Below are positions 39,534 to 50,049 of a DNA stretch of 64,000 nt, piece by piece; within the stretch, counting starts at the first letter, position 1; each line of letters begins with the position of its first letter. This stretch comes from Paludisphaera rhizosphaerae. GTDB taxonomy: Bacteria > Planctomycetota > Planctomycetia > Isosphaerales > Isosphaeraceae. The translations under genes were made by a program, and so were the position numbers. The notes under the pieces are model-generated. The model worked only from the letters and a program-made list of their open reading frames with translations. It made no database searches and was not told the origin of the DNA. The stretch lies in contig NZ_JAALCR010000011.1 in NCBI RefSeq assembly GCF_011065895.1, positions 1 to 64,000 of the forward strand, in the 5' to 3' direction.

Positions 39534-41036
39534 ATGTCACGCACGGTTGAGGTCACGGAGCTCGTCCTCCGCGACGCCCACCAGAGCTTGCTGGCCACGC
39601 GCATGACGATGGAGGACATGGTCCCCGCATGCGAGGATATCGACAAGGCCGGCTTTTGGAGCGTCGAGTGCTGGGGCGGCGCCACGTACGACTCGTGCAT
39701 TCGATTCCTGAACGAAGACCCGTGGGAGCGGCTGCGGACGTTCCGCAAGCTCCTGCCGAACTCGCGGCTCCAGATGCTGCTGCGGGGCCAGAACCTTCTT
39801 GGCTATCGCCACTACGAAGACTCGGTCGTCGACCGGTTCGTCGACAAGTCGGCCGAGAACGGCATGGACGTCTTCCGCGTCTTCGACGCGCTCAACGACC
39901 CGCGCAATCTGAAGCGGGCGATGGACGCCGTGAAGCGCACCGGCAAGTGGGCCGAGGGGACGATCTGCTACACGACGTCGCCGCTGCACACGGTTGAAAA
40001 GTTCGTCGACCTGGCCCAGCGGCTGAAGGAAATGGGCGCGTCGTCGATCTGCCTCAAAGACATGGCGGCCCTGCTGCGGCCGCAGCCGGCGTTTGACATC
40101 GTCCGGGGCATTAAGGAGAAGTGCGGCGAGGACACACTCGTCCACGTCCACGTCCATTCGACGACCGGCGTGACCATGGTCAGCCTGATGAAGGCCATCG
40201 AGGCCGGCGCGGACATCGTCGACACGGCCATCTCGTCGCTCTCGCTCGGCCCCGGGCACAACCCGACCGAGGCCCTCGTCGAGATGCTGGCCGGCACCGG
40301 CTACGAAACGAAGCTCGACAAGGACCGACTGCTCAAGATCAAGGAGCACTTCGCCAAGGTCCGCCCCCGCTACGCGGAGTTCGAGTCCAAGATCTACGGC
40401 GTCGAGACCGAGATCTTCGACAGCCAGATCCCCGGCGGCATGATCTCCAACATGGAGAGCCAACTCCGCCAGCAAGGGGCCGGCGACCGACTCAAGGAAG
40501 TGCTGGCCGAGGTCCCCAAGGTCCGCAAGGCGGCCGGCTATCCGCCGCTGGTGACGCCGTCGAGCCAGATCGTCGGCACACAGGCGGTTTTTAATGTATT
40601 GATGGGTGAATACAAGGCGCTCACCGGCGAGTTCGCCGACCTGATGCTGGGCTACTACGGCGAGACGATCGCGGAACGCGACCCGGCGGTCGTTGCGGCG
40701 GCCGAGAAGCACGCCAAGAAGTCCCCGATCACGAACCGGCCCGCCGACCTGCTCAAGCCCGAGTGGGAGACCCTCGACAAGGCCGCCAAGGCGCTGCCGG
40801 GGAACGACGGCACTCCCGAAGACACGCTGACGTACGCGATGTTCCCCCAGGTCGCCCCCAAGTTCTTCGCCAAGCGAGCCGAGGGTCCCAAGGACCCATG
40901 CAAGAGCCCGGCAGCCGCAGCCGCCAAGCCGGCGGCCGGCCCCGGCGCCGACGGCCATGCGTCGATCACAGGCCCGGTCACCTATGACGTCCACATCGGC
41001 GAAAAGACACACAAGGTGACCGTCCAACCGGCCTGA
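39534..41036 (+). CDS. Methylmalonyl-CoA:pyruvate transcarboxylase 5S subunit
   Basis: 500 residues from ATG 39534 (GAGGAG upstream). Metal-dependent TIM-barrel carboxyltransferase that moves CO2 between carboxybiotin and pyruvate/oxaloacetate. The chain follows Propionibacterium 5S almost block for block: LVLRDAHQSLLATRMTMEDM, VECWGGATYDSCIRFLNEDP, FRKLLPNSRLQMLLRGQNLL. Metal ligands known from the Propionibacterium 5S structure (Asp23, Lys184, His215, His217) correspond at a constant offset of nine to Asp14, Lys175 (LKDMAAL), His206 and His208. The C-terminus GPVTYDVHIGEKTHKVTVQP is kept, without its own biotin lysine. Pyruvate carboxylase B or oxaloacetate decarboxylase alpha would normally carry a biotinyl domain. 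Confidence 0.9.
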   Translation: MSRTVEVTELVLRDAHQSLLATRMTMEDMVPACEDIDKAGFWSVECWGGATYDSCIRFLNEDPWERLRTFRKLLPNSRLQMLLRGQNLLGYRHYEDSVVDRFVDKSAENGMDVFRVFDALNDPRNLKRAMDAVKRTGKWAEGTICYTTSPLHTVEKFVDLAQRLKEMGASSICLKDMAALLRPQPAFDIVRGIKEKCGEDTLVHVHVHSTTGVTMVSLMKAIEAGADIVDTAISSLSLGPGHNPTEALVEMLAGTGYETKLDKDRLLKIKEHFAKVRPRYAEFESKIYGVETEIFDSQIPGGMISNMESQLRQQGAGDRLKEVLAEVPKVRKAAGYPPLVTPSSQIVGTQAVFNVLMGEYKALTGEFADLMLGYYGETIAERDPAVVAAAEKHAKKSPITNRPADLLKPEWETLDKAAKALPGNDGTPEDTLTYAMFPQVAPKFFAKRAEGPKDPCKSPAAAAAKPAAGPGADGHASITGPVTYDVHIGEKTHKVTVQPA

Positions 41037-41058
41037 CCCGAGAAAGAGAGACCCGATC

Positions 41059-42618
41059 ATGAGTACGGCGCCGAAGTCGATGGAGCAGCTCGTCGACGAG
41101 CTGCGAGCCGCTCGGGCCCACCTTGCCGAAGGTGGCGGCCCGGCGCGGCTGGAAAAACAGAAGAAAGACGGCAAGCTCACCGCCCGCGAGCGCGTCAAGT
41201 CGCTGGTGGACGACGGTAGCTTCGAGGAGATCGGCCTGTTCGCCCGCCACCGCCAGACTGAGTTCGGCATGGCCGGCAAGGAAGTCCCGGCCGACGGCGT
41301 GGTCACCGGCGCGGCGTCGATCGACGGCCGGCTGGTCCACCTCGCCAGCCAGGACTTCAGCGTCCTCGGAGGCTCGGCCGGCGAGGTCCACTCGCTGAAG
41401 GTCGCCGAGGTGATGGAGATGTCGCTGCACACCGGCAGCCCGTTCGTCTTCATCAACGACTCGGGCGGCGCCCGAGTGCAGGAAGGGATCAACAGCCTCT
41501 CCGGCTACGGCAAGGTGTTCTTCACGAACGTCTCGCTGTCCGGGGCGGTGCCGCAGATCTCCCTGATCTGCGGGCCTTGCGCCGGCGGCGCGGCTTACTC
41601 GCCCGCCCTGACCGACTTCATCATCATGACCCGCAAGGCCCAGATGTTCATCACGGGGCCGCAGGTCATCAAGCAGGTGACCGGCGAGCAGATCACGGGC
41701 GACGCCCTCGGCGGGGCCGACGCCCACATGGCCAACTCCGGCGTCGTCCACTTCGTCGCCGAGAACGATGAGGAAGCCCTCTACCTCTGCCGCCGACTGC
41801 TCAGCTTCCTCCCTTCCAACAACCTGGAAGACCCGCCTCGCATCGAGGCCCAGAACAACGTCGACCCGAACCCTGAACTCAACAAGATCGTCCCGGTCGA
41901 ACCCAAGCAGGCCTACGACGTCCGCCGGGTGATCACGGCGATCGTCGACCAGGGGGACTTCCTGGAGGTTCAGGACGGCTATGCGATGAACCTCGTCGTC
42001 GGCTTCGCCCGGATCCTGGGCCGGCCGGTGGGGATCGTAGCCAACCAGCCGCAGGTGATGTCGGGAGCGCTCGACATCAACGCCTCGGACAAGGGGGCGC
42101 GGTTCATCCGGTTCTGCAACGCGTTCAACATTCCGTTGATCACGTTCGTGGACGTCCCGGGGTTCCTGCCGGGCGTTCAGCAGGAATACGGCGGGATCAT
42201 CCGCCACGGGGCCAAGATGCTCTTCGCCTACTCGGCGACGACGGTCCCCAAGATCCAGGTCATCCTCCGGAAGTCGTTCGGCGGCGCCCACCTGGCGATG
42301 TGCTCAAAGGACCTGGGGGCCGACCGCGTCTTCGCCTGGCCGACGGCCGAGGTCGCCGTGATGGGCGCCGAGGGAGCCGTCGAGATCGTCTTCCGCAAGG
42401 AGATGGATCAGGCCCCCGACAAGGCCGCCAAGCGGGCCGAGCTGATCCAGCAGTACAAGGACGCCTTCTCGACGCCGTACGTCGCCGCCGGCCGCCGGCT
42501 GGTCGACGACATCATCGAGCCGGCCGACACGCGCAAGCATCTCGCACAGGCGCTCGAGTATCTCAGCACCAAGCGCGAGCAGCGACCGCCCAAGAAGCAC
42601 GGCCTGATCCCCCTCTAA
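41059..42618 (+). CDS. mmdA: Transcarboxylase 12S subunit (methylmalonyl-CoA carboxyltransferase)
   Basis: 519 residues. Double-crotonase-fold carboxyltransferase that removes CO2 from (S)-methylmalonyl-CoA onto biotin, giving propionyl-CoA. Blocks: [120 protein letters not shown], and the PPKKHGLIPL end. GVQQEYGGIIRHGAKMLFAY is the MmdA/12S version, whereas the window's PccB has GTAQEYGG. It follows the 5S gene by 22 bases. A Na+-pumping decarboxylase is argued against by the absence of a membrane beta subunit. Confidence 0.92.
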   Translation: MSTAPKSMEQLVDELRAARAHLAEGGGPARLEKQKKDGKLTARERVKSLVDDGSFEEIGLFARHRQTEFGMAGKEVPADGVVTGAASIDGRLVHLASQDFSVLGGSAGEVHSLKVAEVMEMSLHTGSPFVFINDSGGARVQEGINSLSGYGKVFFTNVSLSGAVPQISLICGPCAGGAAYSPALTDFIIMTRKAQMFITGPQVIKQVTGEQITGDALGGADAHMANSGVVHFVAENDEEALYLCRRLLSFLPSNNLEDPPRIEAQNNVDPNPELNKIVPVEPKQAYDVRRVITAIVDQGDFLEVQDGYAMNLVVGFARILGRPVGIVANQPQVMSGALDINASDKGARFIRFCNAFNIPLITFVDVPGFLPGVQQEYGGIIRHGAKMLFAYSATTVPKIQVILRKSFGGAHLAMCSKDLGADRVFAWPTAEVAVMGAEGAVEIVFRKEMDQAPDKAAKRAELIQQYKDAFSTPYVAAGRRLVDDIIEPADTRKHLAQALEYLSTKREQRPPKKHGLIPL

Positions 42619-42639
42619 ACCGCCGGAGCGAGGCCCACG

Positions 42640-42954
42640 ATGAGTAAGGAAAAGCCCGCCCTGGCCGACGTCGTCGAACTCCTGGAGTCGCTCCGGGCCG
42701 ACGTCGCCCGCCTCGGGGAACGGGTCGCAACGCTGGAAGCCGCCCAGGCCCGCCCCGCGGCGGCTCCAGCGCCAGTCGCCGTCTCCCTGAGCGACGAAAC
42801 GCTCATGATCATCTCCGCGGCCATCGCCGCGTTCCTCGGCAAGAAAGCCCACATCCGCCAGATTCAGTTGCTCGGCTCCGACGCCTGGGCCCAGCAAGGC
42901 CGGGTCGCCATCCAGGCGTCGCACGCCCTGAGCACGGCGAGGAGCCAGCCTTGA
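42640..42954 (+). CDS. Small coiled-coil protein with OadG/MmdD-like C-terminus
   Basis: 104 residues. Residues 5-36 predict a short coiled coil (LADVVELLESLRADVARLGE). An Ala/Pro linker (about 37-48) is followed by a compact segment, SDETLMIISAAIAAFLGKKA, then HIRQIQLL and WAQQGRVAIQASH. The last part resembles the C-terminal region of gamma/delta subunits of Na+-pumping decarboxylases, which dock biotin carrier and catalytic subunits, but there is no transmembrane helix. Position between the 12S and 1.3S genes, with a four-base overlap to the latter, suggests a structural subunit of the complex. This role is inference. Confidence 0.6.
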   Translation: MSKEKPALADVVELLESLRADVARLGERVATLEAAQARPAAAPAPVAVSLSDETLMIISAAIAAFLGKKAHIRQIQLLGSDAWAQQGRVAIQASHALSTARSQP

Positions 42955-43337
42955 AACTCAAGATCACCGTGGACGGCAAACTGTATGAGGTGGACGTCGA
43001 GGTCTCGGAGCCGGAGCGGGCCAAGCCCGGCTTCGTCGCGCCGATCGGCCAGGTCCGCGTCCCAGCCGCCCCCGTCGCACCAACGGCGTCGCCGTCGGCC
43101 GCCGTCGAGAAGGTCGCCGATGAATCCAAGGTCTGCCGCAGCCCGTTCGCCGGGACCGTCTCCCGCGTCGAGGCCCAGGTCGGCCAGAAAATCGAACCGA
43201 ACGGGGTCCTCGTCGTCATCGAAGCGATGAAGATGGAAACCTCGATCACCGCCCCCGCCGCCGGCAAGATCGCCAAGATCAACGTCGCCGCCGGCGACGC
43301 CGTGAAGCAGGGGCAGGTTCTCGTCGAATTTGAATGA
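42951..43337 (+). CDS. Transcarboxylase 1.3S biotin carrier subunit
   Basis: 128 residues, TTG start at 42951 within TTGA, overlapping the previous stop, with GGCGAGGAG upstream. The N-terminus MKLKITVDGKLYEVDVEV matches the 1.3S tail that binds the core subunits. An Ala/Pro/Val-rich linker (about 28-55) leads to a biotinyl domain with PFAGTVSRVEAQVG and EAMKMETSI; the lysine is the biotin site. It swings CO2 between 12S and 5S. A biotin ligase (BirA) is needed but not seen here. A strong hairpin follows the stop. Confidence 0.92.
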   Translation: MKLKITVDGKLYEVDVEVSEPERAKPGFVAPIGQVRVPAAPVAPTASPSAAVEKVADESKVCRSPFAGTVSRVEAQVGQKIEPNGVLVVIEAMKMETSITAPAAGKIAKINVAAGDAVKQGQVLVEFE

Positions 43338-43341
43338 CCCT

Positions 43342-43374
43342 CCGTCGCGACGCGCCCCCGGCGCGTCGCGACGG
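43342..43374 (+). terminator. Very strong hairpin between 1.3S gene and mce
   Basis: A perfect 15-bp GC-rich stem (43342-43356 with 43360-43374) around a CCC loop, followed by CTTTCC, begins four bases after the 1.3S stop and ends 36 bases before the epimerase start. It could end most transcripts or stabilise the upstream mRNA, making mce expression lower than that of the transcarboxylase. Confidence 0.7.
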
Positions 43375-43410
43375 CTTTCCGCGCAAGCGAAAAATAAGAA
43401 GGAGACAGAC

Positions 43411-43836
43411 ATGGCCGCCGCCGACGTCAAGGCCGTCAACCACATCGGCATCGCCGTCCGGTCGATCGAGGCCCAGAAGGAATACTACACCGAGGTGCTC
43501 GGCGCTCTCTTCGAGGGAGAGGAAGTCGTCGCCGACCAAAAGGTGAAGGTCGGCTTCTTCCGCGTCGGCCCGGTTCGCTTTGAACTTCTCGAGCCGACCG
43601 ATCCGACCAGCACGGTCGCGACGTTCATCGAGAAAAAGGGCGAAGGACTGCACCACGTCGCGCTTGAGGTCGACGACATCAACGCCCGGATCGCCGACGT
43701 CAAGGCGAAGGGGCTGCGGATGATTGACGAGAAGGCTCGGCCGGGCTCGCATCACCTGCAAATCGCCTTCGTCCACCCCAAGAGCACCTTCGGGGTTCTG
43801 ACCGAGCTTTGCGAAGTCTCGAAGGACGCTCACTGA
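43411..43836 (+). CDS. mce: Methylmalonyl-CoA epimerase
   Basis: 141 residues from ATG 43411 (AAGGAG eight bases upstream). VOC-superfamily metalloenzyme interconverting (R)- and (S)-methylmalonyl-CoA, linking the mutase product to the 12S/PCC isomer. Two beta-alpha-beta-beta-beta modules: VNHIGIAVRSIEAQKEYYTE, LLEPTDPTSTVATFIEKKGE, GLHHVALEVDDI and FGVLTELCE give the metal ligands (two His, one Glu) and the flexible substrate loop. Length is typical. It sits between two strong hairpins, after the transcarboxylase and before sdhC. Confidence 0.95.
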   Translation: MAAADVKAVNHIGIAVRSIEAQKEYYTEVLGALFEGEEVVADQKVKVGFFRVGPVRFELLEPTDPTSTVATFIEKKGEGLHHVALEVDDINARIADVKAKGLRMIDEKARPGSHHLQIAFVHPKSTFGVLTELCEVSKDAH

Positions 43837-43847
43837 TCGTGTTAAAC

Positions 43848-43865
43848 GGCCGCGACGCCGCGGCC
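43848..43865 (+). terminator. Hairpin after mce, before sdhC
   Basis: GGCCGCG (43848-43854) pairs perfectly with CGCGGCC (43859-43865), then TTCTC. It starts 12 bases after the epimerase stop and probably separates the transcarboxylase/epimerase transcript from sdhCAB. A weak TAGAAT (43892-43897) downstream could be the -10 of an sdh promoter. Confidence 0.55.
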
Positions 43866-44015
43866 TTCTCGCCCGAGCGGTTTCGCTCGCATAGAATGGG
43901 ATGGAAATATGGCGCGGAGGAGGCACCCGGCCTTCCCCGCGCCCGCTTCGGTTTCCGGACCTAGGCCGCGCCACTGCGGCCGACCGGTCCCCTCCTTGTG
44001 CTACAGGAAACTGAC

Positions 44016-44717
44016 ATGAGCGCGGTCGCGACGAGTCCCGCCGCCGGGCGGAGACCGGCCCCCCGCAATCGAGTCCAGAGGTTTCTGACCTCCTCGATCG
44101 GGCTGAAGCTGGTCATGGCCTTTTCCGGCGTCTTGCTCTCCTTGTTCGTGCTGGGCCATATGCTCGGCAACCTCCAGGCCTATCAGGGCGCGGAGGCGCT
44201 TGACGACTACGGCCGGCTGCTTCGCAAGGAACCCGCGCTGCTGTGGACAGTCCGATTCGGACTGCTGGGCACGATTGCACTGCACATCTACGCCTACATC
44301 GCGCTCTTGAAGCGGAACGGCGCGGCTCGCCCCAAGGGCTACCGGATGCGCAAATGGCGGGAGTCCAGCTACGCCTCGCGGTCGATGAAGATCACCGGTC
44401 CGCTGCTGCTGGCCTTCATCATCTTCCACATCCTCCACCTGACGACCGGCACGGTCCACCCGCACTTTGAGGAAGGGAAGGTCTATCACAACGTGGTGAC
44501 GGGCCTGACAGGCGTCTACGGCCTGATTTACGTCCTGGCCATGGCGATGCTGGCGTTCCACCTCTGGCACGGCGTCTGGAGCATGATGCTGACGCTGGGC
44601 CTGCCCGAAGGCCGCTACGGCTCGGTCGGGCGAGCCGCCGCCACCATCTTCACCGCGCTGGTGACGGTGGGTTTCGCGACCGTCCCCCTGGCCGTGATGG
44701 CCGGCCTTCTCAAGTGA
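44016..44717 (+). CDS. sdhC: Succinate dehydrogenase/fumarate reductase cytochrome b558 subunit
   Basis: 233 residues from ATG 44016 (AGGAAA upstream); GTG 43998 is less likely. Five transmembrane helices, with likely haem histidines in FVLGHMLGN, ALHIYAY, IIFHILHLTTG and AFHLWHGVWSM. This is the single-anchor, di-haem B-type arrangement of Bacillus Sdh and Wolinella Frd, with no separate SdhD. Enzymes of this type can work as succinate:menaquinone oxidoreductase or fumarate reductase. sdhA follows after 12 bases. Confidence 0.93.
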   Translation: MSAVATSPAAGRRPAPRNRVQRFLTSSIGLKLVMAFSGVLLSLFVLGHMLGNLQAYQGAEALDDYGRLLRKEPALLWTVRFGLLGTIALHIYAYIALLKRNGAARPKGYRMRKWRESSYASRSMKITGPLLLAFIIFHILHLTTGTVHPHFEEGKVYHNVVTGLTGVYGLIYVLAMAMLAFHLWHGVWSMMLTLGLPEGRYGSVGRAAATIFTALVTVGFATVPLAVMAGLLK

Positions 44718-44729
44718 TCGGAGCCTTCC

Positions 44730-46646
<1,917 letters not shown>

Positions 46647-46706
46647 CGGAGCGCCGGTCCGTGGCGACCTCCATTCCCACAGGCGCATTATCCGAGAGGA
46701 TCCGTA

Positions 46707-47516
46707 ATGGCCGGACAAGGTGAAGAGAAGCTCCTGAACCTGACCCTGCACGTCTGGAGACAGAAGAATCGGTCGGCTGAAGGCGAGTTCGTAACCTACC
46801 GCGAGGAAGCCCGCGGCATCAGCACTGACATGTCGTTCCTGGAGATGCTCGACGTCGTCAACGAACGGCTCATCAAGTCGGGCAAGGAGCCGATCGCCTT
46901 CGACCACGACTGTCGCGAGGGGATCTGCGGCCAGTGCGGCGTGGTCATCAACGGCAGCCCCCACGGGCCCCGCCGCGCGACGACGTCGTGCCAGCTCCAC
47001 ATGCGGAGCTTCCAGGACGGCGCCGAGCTGACCATCGAGCCCTGGCGGGCGGCGGCCTTCCCCGTGGTCAAGGACCTCGTGGTCGACCGCGGCGCATTCG
47101 ACCGGATCATCGCGTCCGGAGGGTTCATCTCCGTCCGCACCGGCAACGCCCCCGAGGCCAACGGCCTCCCCGTGCCGAAGCAGGATTCCGACCTGGCCAT
47201 GGACGCCGCCGCCTGCATCGGCTGCGGCGCCTGCGTGGCCGCCTGCCCGAACGCCTCGGCCATGCTGTTCGTCGCCGCCAAGGCGGAGCATCTCAACCTG
47301 CTCCCCCAGGGCGCTCCGGAGAAGGACAACCGAGTCCTGGCGATGGTCGACCAGGCCGACGCCGAGGGCTTCGGCAACTGCACCAACCACGGCGAATGCG
47401 AGGCCGTCTGTCCCAAGGAGATCAGCATGGGCTTCATCGCCCGGCTGAACGGGGACTACCGCCGCGCCAGCCTGAAGCGTCCCCGAGCCGCCGCTCCCGC
47501 CGGCGGCGCCGGCTGA
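46707..47516 (+). CDS. sdhB: Succinate dehydrogenase/fumarate reductase iron-sulfur protein
   Basis: 269 residues, GAGAGGAT upstream. Passes electrons from SdhA FAD to the membrane haems. The [2Fe-2S] ligands lie in [10 protein letters not shown] plus a later TTSC (about 70-95), the [4Fe-4S] in [13 protein letters not shown] (about 172-184) and the [3Fe-4S] in [15 protein letters not shown] (about 228-242). The C-terminal tail is basic and Ala-rich. Last gene of sdhCAB; a 9-bp hairpin follows. Confidence 0.96.
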   Translation: MAGQGEEKLLNLTLHVWRQKNRSAEGEFVTYREEARGISTDMSFLEMLDVVNERLIKSGKEPIAFDHDCREGICGQCGVVINGSPHGPRRATTSCQLHMRSFQDGAELTIEPWRAAAFPVVKDLVVDRGAFDRIIASGGFISVRTGNAPEANGLPVPKQDSDLAMDAAACIGCGACVAACPNASAMLFVAAKAEHLNLLPQGAPEKDNRVLAMVDQADAEGFGNCTNHGECEAVCPKEISMGFIARLNGDYRRASLKRPRAAAPAGGAG

Positions 47517-47537
47517 GTTAATACCGCCTTCCATCGC

Positions 47538-47561
47538 CCCCTCGGCCCTCGCGCCGAGGGG
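47538..47561 (+). terminator. Probable terminator of sdhCAB
   Basis: CCCCTCGGC (47538-47546) pairs perfectly with GCCGAGGGG (47553-47561) around a six-base loop, followed by CCTTCATTCCC. It lies 21 bases after the sdhB stop and before a separately led secreted-protein gene. Confidence 0.65.
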
Positions 47562-47612
47562 CCTTCATTCCCCTCCGCTCCTCGCCTTCCTCAAGAACAC
47601 CGGAGGTCCGTC

Positions 47613-49952
47613 ATGCGACCGGCTCCGCGTCTCATCTTCCCCATCGGCCTGGTCTTCATTCTCGTCCCAGCCACATTCGGGCAGTCCTCGCCCGGCGACC
47701 CTCTCAAGGGCTGGAGCGCCTTCTGGTCCCGCACGCAGGGCGCGGGGTCGGCCGTCGCCGATCCGGGCGTCCGTCGCGACGAGCGCCCCTCGATCCGCGT
47801 CGAGCACAAGGGGGACCGCGACTGGAGCCTCGGCCGCGAGAGGTCGGAGGATGTCGTCCCCGGCGCGATCTACAACCTCTCGGCCTGGATCAAGACCGAC
47901 GGCAAGTCGCGGGCCGTCCTCTCGGCCGTCATCCGCGATGCCAAGGGCGACACGATCGACTGGTCGTATGGCGCGGTCACGGCGACCTCCGACGACTGGA
48001 AGCACATCGAGACCCGGTTCATGATCCCCCCCGGGGCTAAGACGATGCAGCCCCGAATCACCGGAGACGGCCCCGCGACCGTCTGGATCGCCGTGTTCTC
48101 GGCCGACCGCAGCCCCGAGTCGATCACGATCGCTCCCACGCCGACCGGCCGCAAGCTGACGTTGGCGAACGATCAGATCCGCCTCGAAGTCGATCCGGCC
48201 GCCGCGACGTTTCGCCTCCACGACGCCCGCAACGGACGCGAGTGGTCGCAGAGCGCTCCGAAGTCGCCCCTACTCGTCGTCGGCAGCGAATCGACGCCCG
48301 ATCACATCCGGCTCGACCTCGTCGACCCCCGGACGATCCTCAGGCTGCACGCGACGTTCACGCTTGACCCCGCACGCCCCGAGATTCTCGTCGAATTGAC
48401 CGGCGAGGGCCCGCTCGCCGGCTCGCTGGCCTATCCCTACGCCTTCGCGACGACCGCCGGCGAGACGCTGATCATGCCGGTCAACGAGGGGATGAGCTAC
48501 CCCGTCGACGACCCCAGACTGCCGCCGATGCACTACATCCTCTACGGCGGCCACGGCCTCTGCATGGGATGGTGGGGCGTCGTCGACGGCCCCAAGGGCA
48601 TGATGGCGATCGTCGAGACGCCCGACGACGCCTCGATCCGCGTCCCTCGCGTCGACGGCCGTCTCCAACTCGCTCCGAATTGGGATCCGCACAAGGGGAC
48701 GTTCGGGCCGGCCCGGAAGATCCGCTACATTCCGGTCGCCGAGGGCGGCTACGTTGCCATGGCCAAGCGCTATCGCGAGCACGCGAAGGCGATCGGCCTC
48801 TTCAAGACCCTGGCTGAAAAGCGAGCGGTGAACCCGAACATCGACAAGCTCGTGGGTGCGGTCAACGTCTGGTGCTGGGACGGCAAACCGGCTCCCATCG
48901 TCCGCGAGTTGAAGGCCGCCGGCATCGACCGCATCCTCTGGTCCAACGCCTCGTCGCCTGAGCAGCTCGCCGAGATGAACGCGATGGGTGTCCTGACCAG
49001 CCGATACGACATCTACCAGGATGTGATGGACCCCGCCGTCTTCCCCAGGCTTCGCTCCATCCATCGCGATTGGCCCACGAAGGCCTGGCCGGCCGACCTG
49101 ATGATCGACTCCCACGGCGACTGGATCAAAGGCTGGGAGGTCGAGACCAAGGACGGCGCGAGGGTCCCCTGCGGAGTCACCTGCGACCGCCAGGCCCCGG
49201 CCTACGCCGTCGAGCGGATCGGCGAGGAGTTGAAGACGCATCCATACCAGTCGCGATTCATCGACACGACGACGGCCTCCCCCTGGCGCGAGTGCTACTC
49301 GCCCAACCACCCCGTCGACCGCTCGGAGAGCCGCAAGTTCAAGATGGACCTCCTCGACGTCGTCCACGGCCGATACAAGCTCGTCACAGGCTGCGAAACC
49401 GGCCACGACGCCTCGGTCCCGTTCGTCGATTACTTTGAAGGCATGATGAGCCTGGGCCCGTACCGCGTCCGCGACGCCGGCCGGCGCATGCAGCAGATCG
49501 TCGAAGAAGTGCCGCCCCAGATCGAGAAGTTCCAGGTCGGGTCGTTCTATCGCCTGCCGCTCTGGGAGTTGGTCTACCACGACTGCGTCGTCGCCCAGTG
49601 GTACTGGGGAGACTATAACAACAAGCTCCCCGCCGTCTGGGATCGTCGCGACCTCATCAACGCCCTCTACGGCACGCCGCCGATGTTCATGTTCACCGCC
49701 GACTCCTGGCGCAAGAACCGCGACCGCTTCATCAAGAGCTATCAGACGGCCGCCCGCGTCGCCCGCGACACGGGCTACAGCGAGATGCTCTCCCACGAAT
49801 GGCTCACCCCCGACCACAACGTCCAGCGCACGACGTTCGCCAATGGAGAGACCGTCGTGGTGAACTTCGGCTCGAAGCCGTATCAGGCTCCCAACGGCGA
49901 AACCATCGCGCCCCTCGGCCTCAGCATCCGACCCGGGACGGCGACTCCCTGA
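47613..49952 (+). CDS. Secreted glycoside-hydrolase-like protein
   Basis: 779 residues with a signal peptide (RLIFPIGLVFILVPATFG). Residues about 30-180 form a jelly-roll domain like carbohydrate-binding module CBM4/9 (YNLSAWIKTDGKSRAVLSAV). A beta-rich galactose-mutarotase-like part follows (about 185-390; NDQIRLEVDPAAATFRLHDA). From about 410 a TIM-barrel-like region has VNVWCWDGKPAPIV, RFIDTTTASPWREC and CETGHDASVPFVDYFEGMM, with acidic residues suited to glycosidase catalysis. This order resembles DUF5696/GH101-GH129-like proteins, but the family is not certain. GGAGG precedes the ATG. Confidence 0.7.
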   Translation: MRPAPRLIFPIGLVFILVPATFGQSSPGDPLKGWSAFWSRTQGAGSAVADPGVRRDERPSIRVEHKGDRDWSLGRERSEDVVPGAIYNLSAWIKTDGKSRAVLSAVIRDAKGDTIDWSYGAVTATSDDWKHIETRFMIPPGAKTMQPRITGDGPATVWIAVFSADRSPESITIAPTPTGRKLTLANDQIRLEVDPAAATFRLHDARNGREWSQSAPKSPLLVVGSESTPDHIRLDLVDPRTILRLHATFTLDPARPEILVELTGEGPLAGSLAYPYAFATTAGETLIMPVNEGMSYPVDDPRLPPMHYILYGGHGLCMGWWGVVDGPKGMMAIVETPDDASIRVPRVDGRLQLAPNWDPHKGTFGPARKIRYIPVAEGGYVAMAKRYREHAKAIGLFKTLAEKRAVNPNIDKLVGAVNVWCWDGKPAPIVRELKAAGIDRILWSNASSPEQLAEMNAMGVLTSRYDIYQDVMDPAVFPRLRSIHRDWPTKAWPADLMIDSHGDWIKGWEVETKDGARVPCGVTCDRQAPAYAVERIGEELKTHPYQSRFIDTTTASPWRECYSPNHPVDRSESRKFKMDLLDVVHGRYKLVTGCETGHDASVPFVDYFEGMMSLGPYRVRDAGRRMQQIVEEVPPQIEKFQVGSFYRLPLWELVYHDCVVAQWYWGDYNNKLPAVWDRRDLINALYGTPPMFMFTADSWRKNRDRFIKSYQTAARVARDTGYSEMLSHEWLTPDHNVQRTTFANGETVVVNFGSKPYQAPNGETIAPLGLSIRPGTATP

Positions 49953-50049
49953 CCCACGTCGACTTGCATCGGCGGCCCCGTTGAACAATAATCCAACGTG
50001 GCCGCCGGGCGATCGAACGCGCCGGCGCCGACGAACCAGGGAGATCGGC

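Noticed and set aside
39534-41036. Calling the 5S gene oxaloacetate decarboxylase alpha or pyruvate carboxylase B
   Set aside because: It lacks the biotinyl domain usual in those, has the Propionibacterium 5S C-terminus, and no Na+-pump beta subunit is present.
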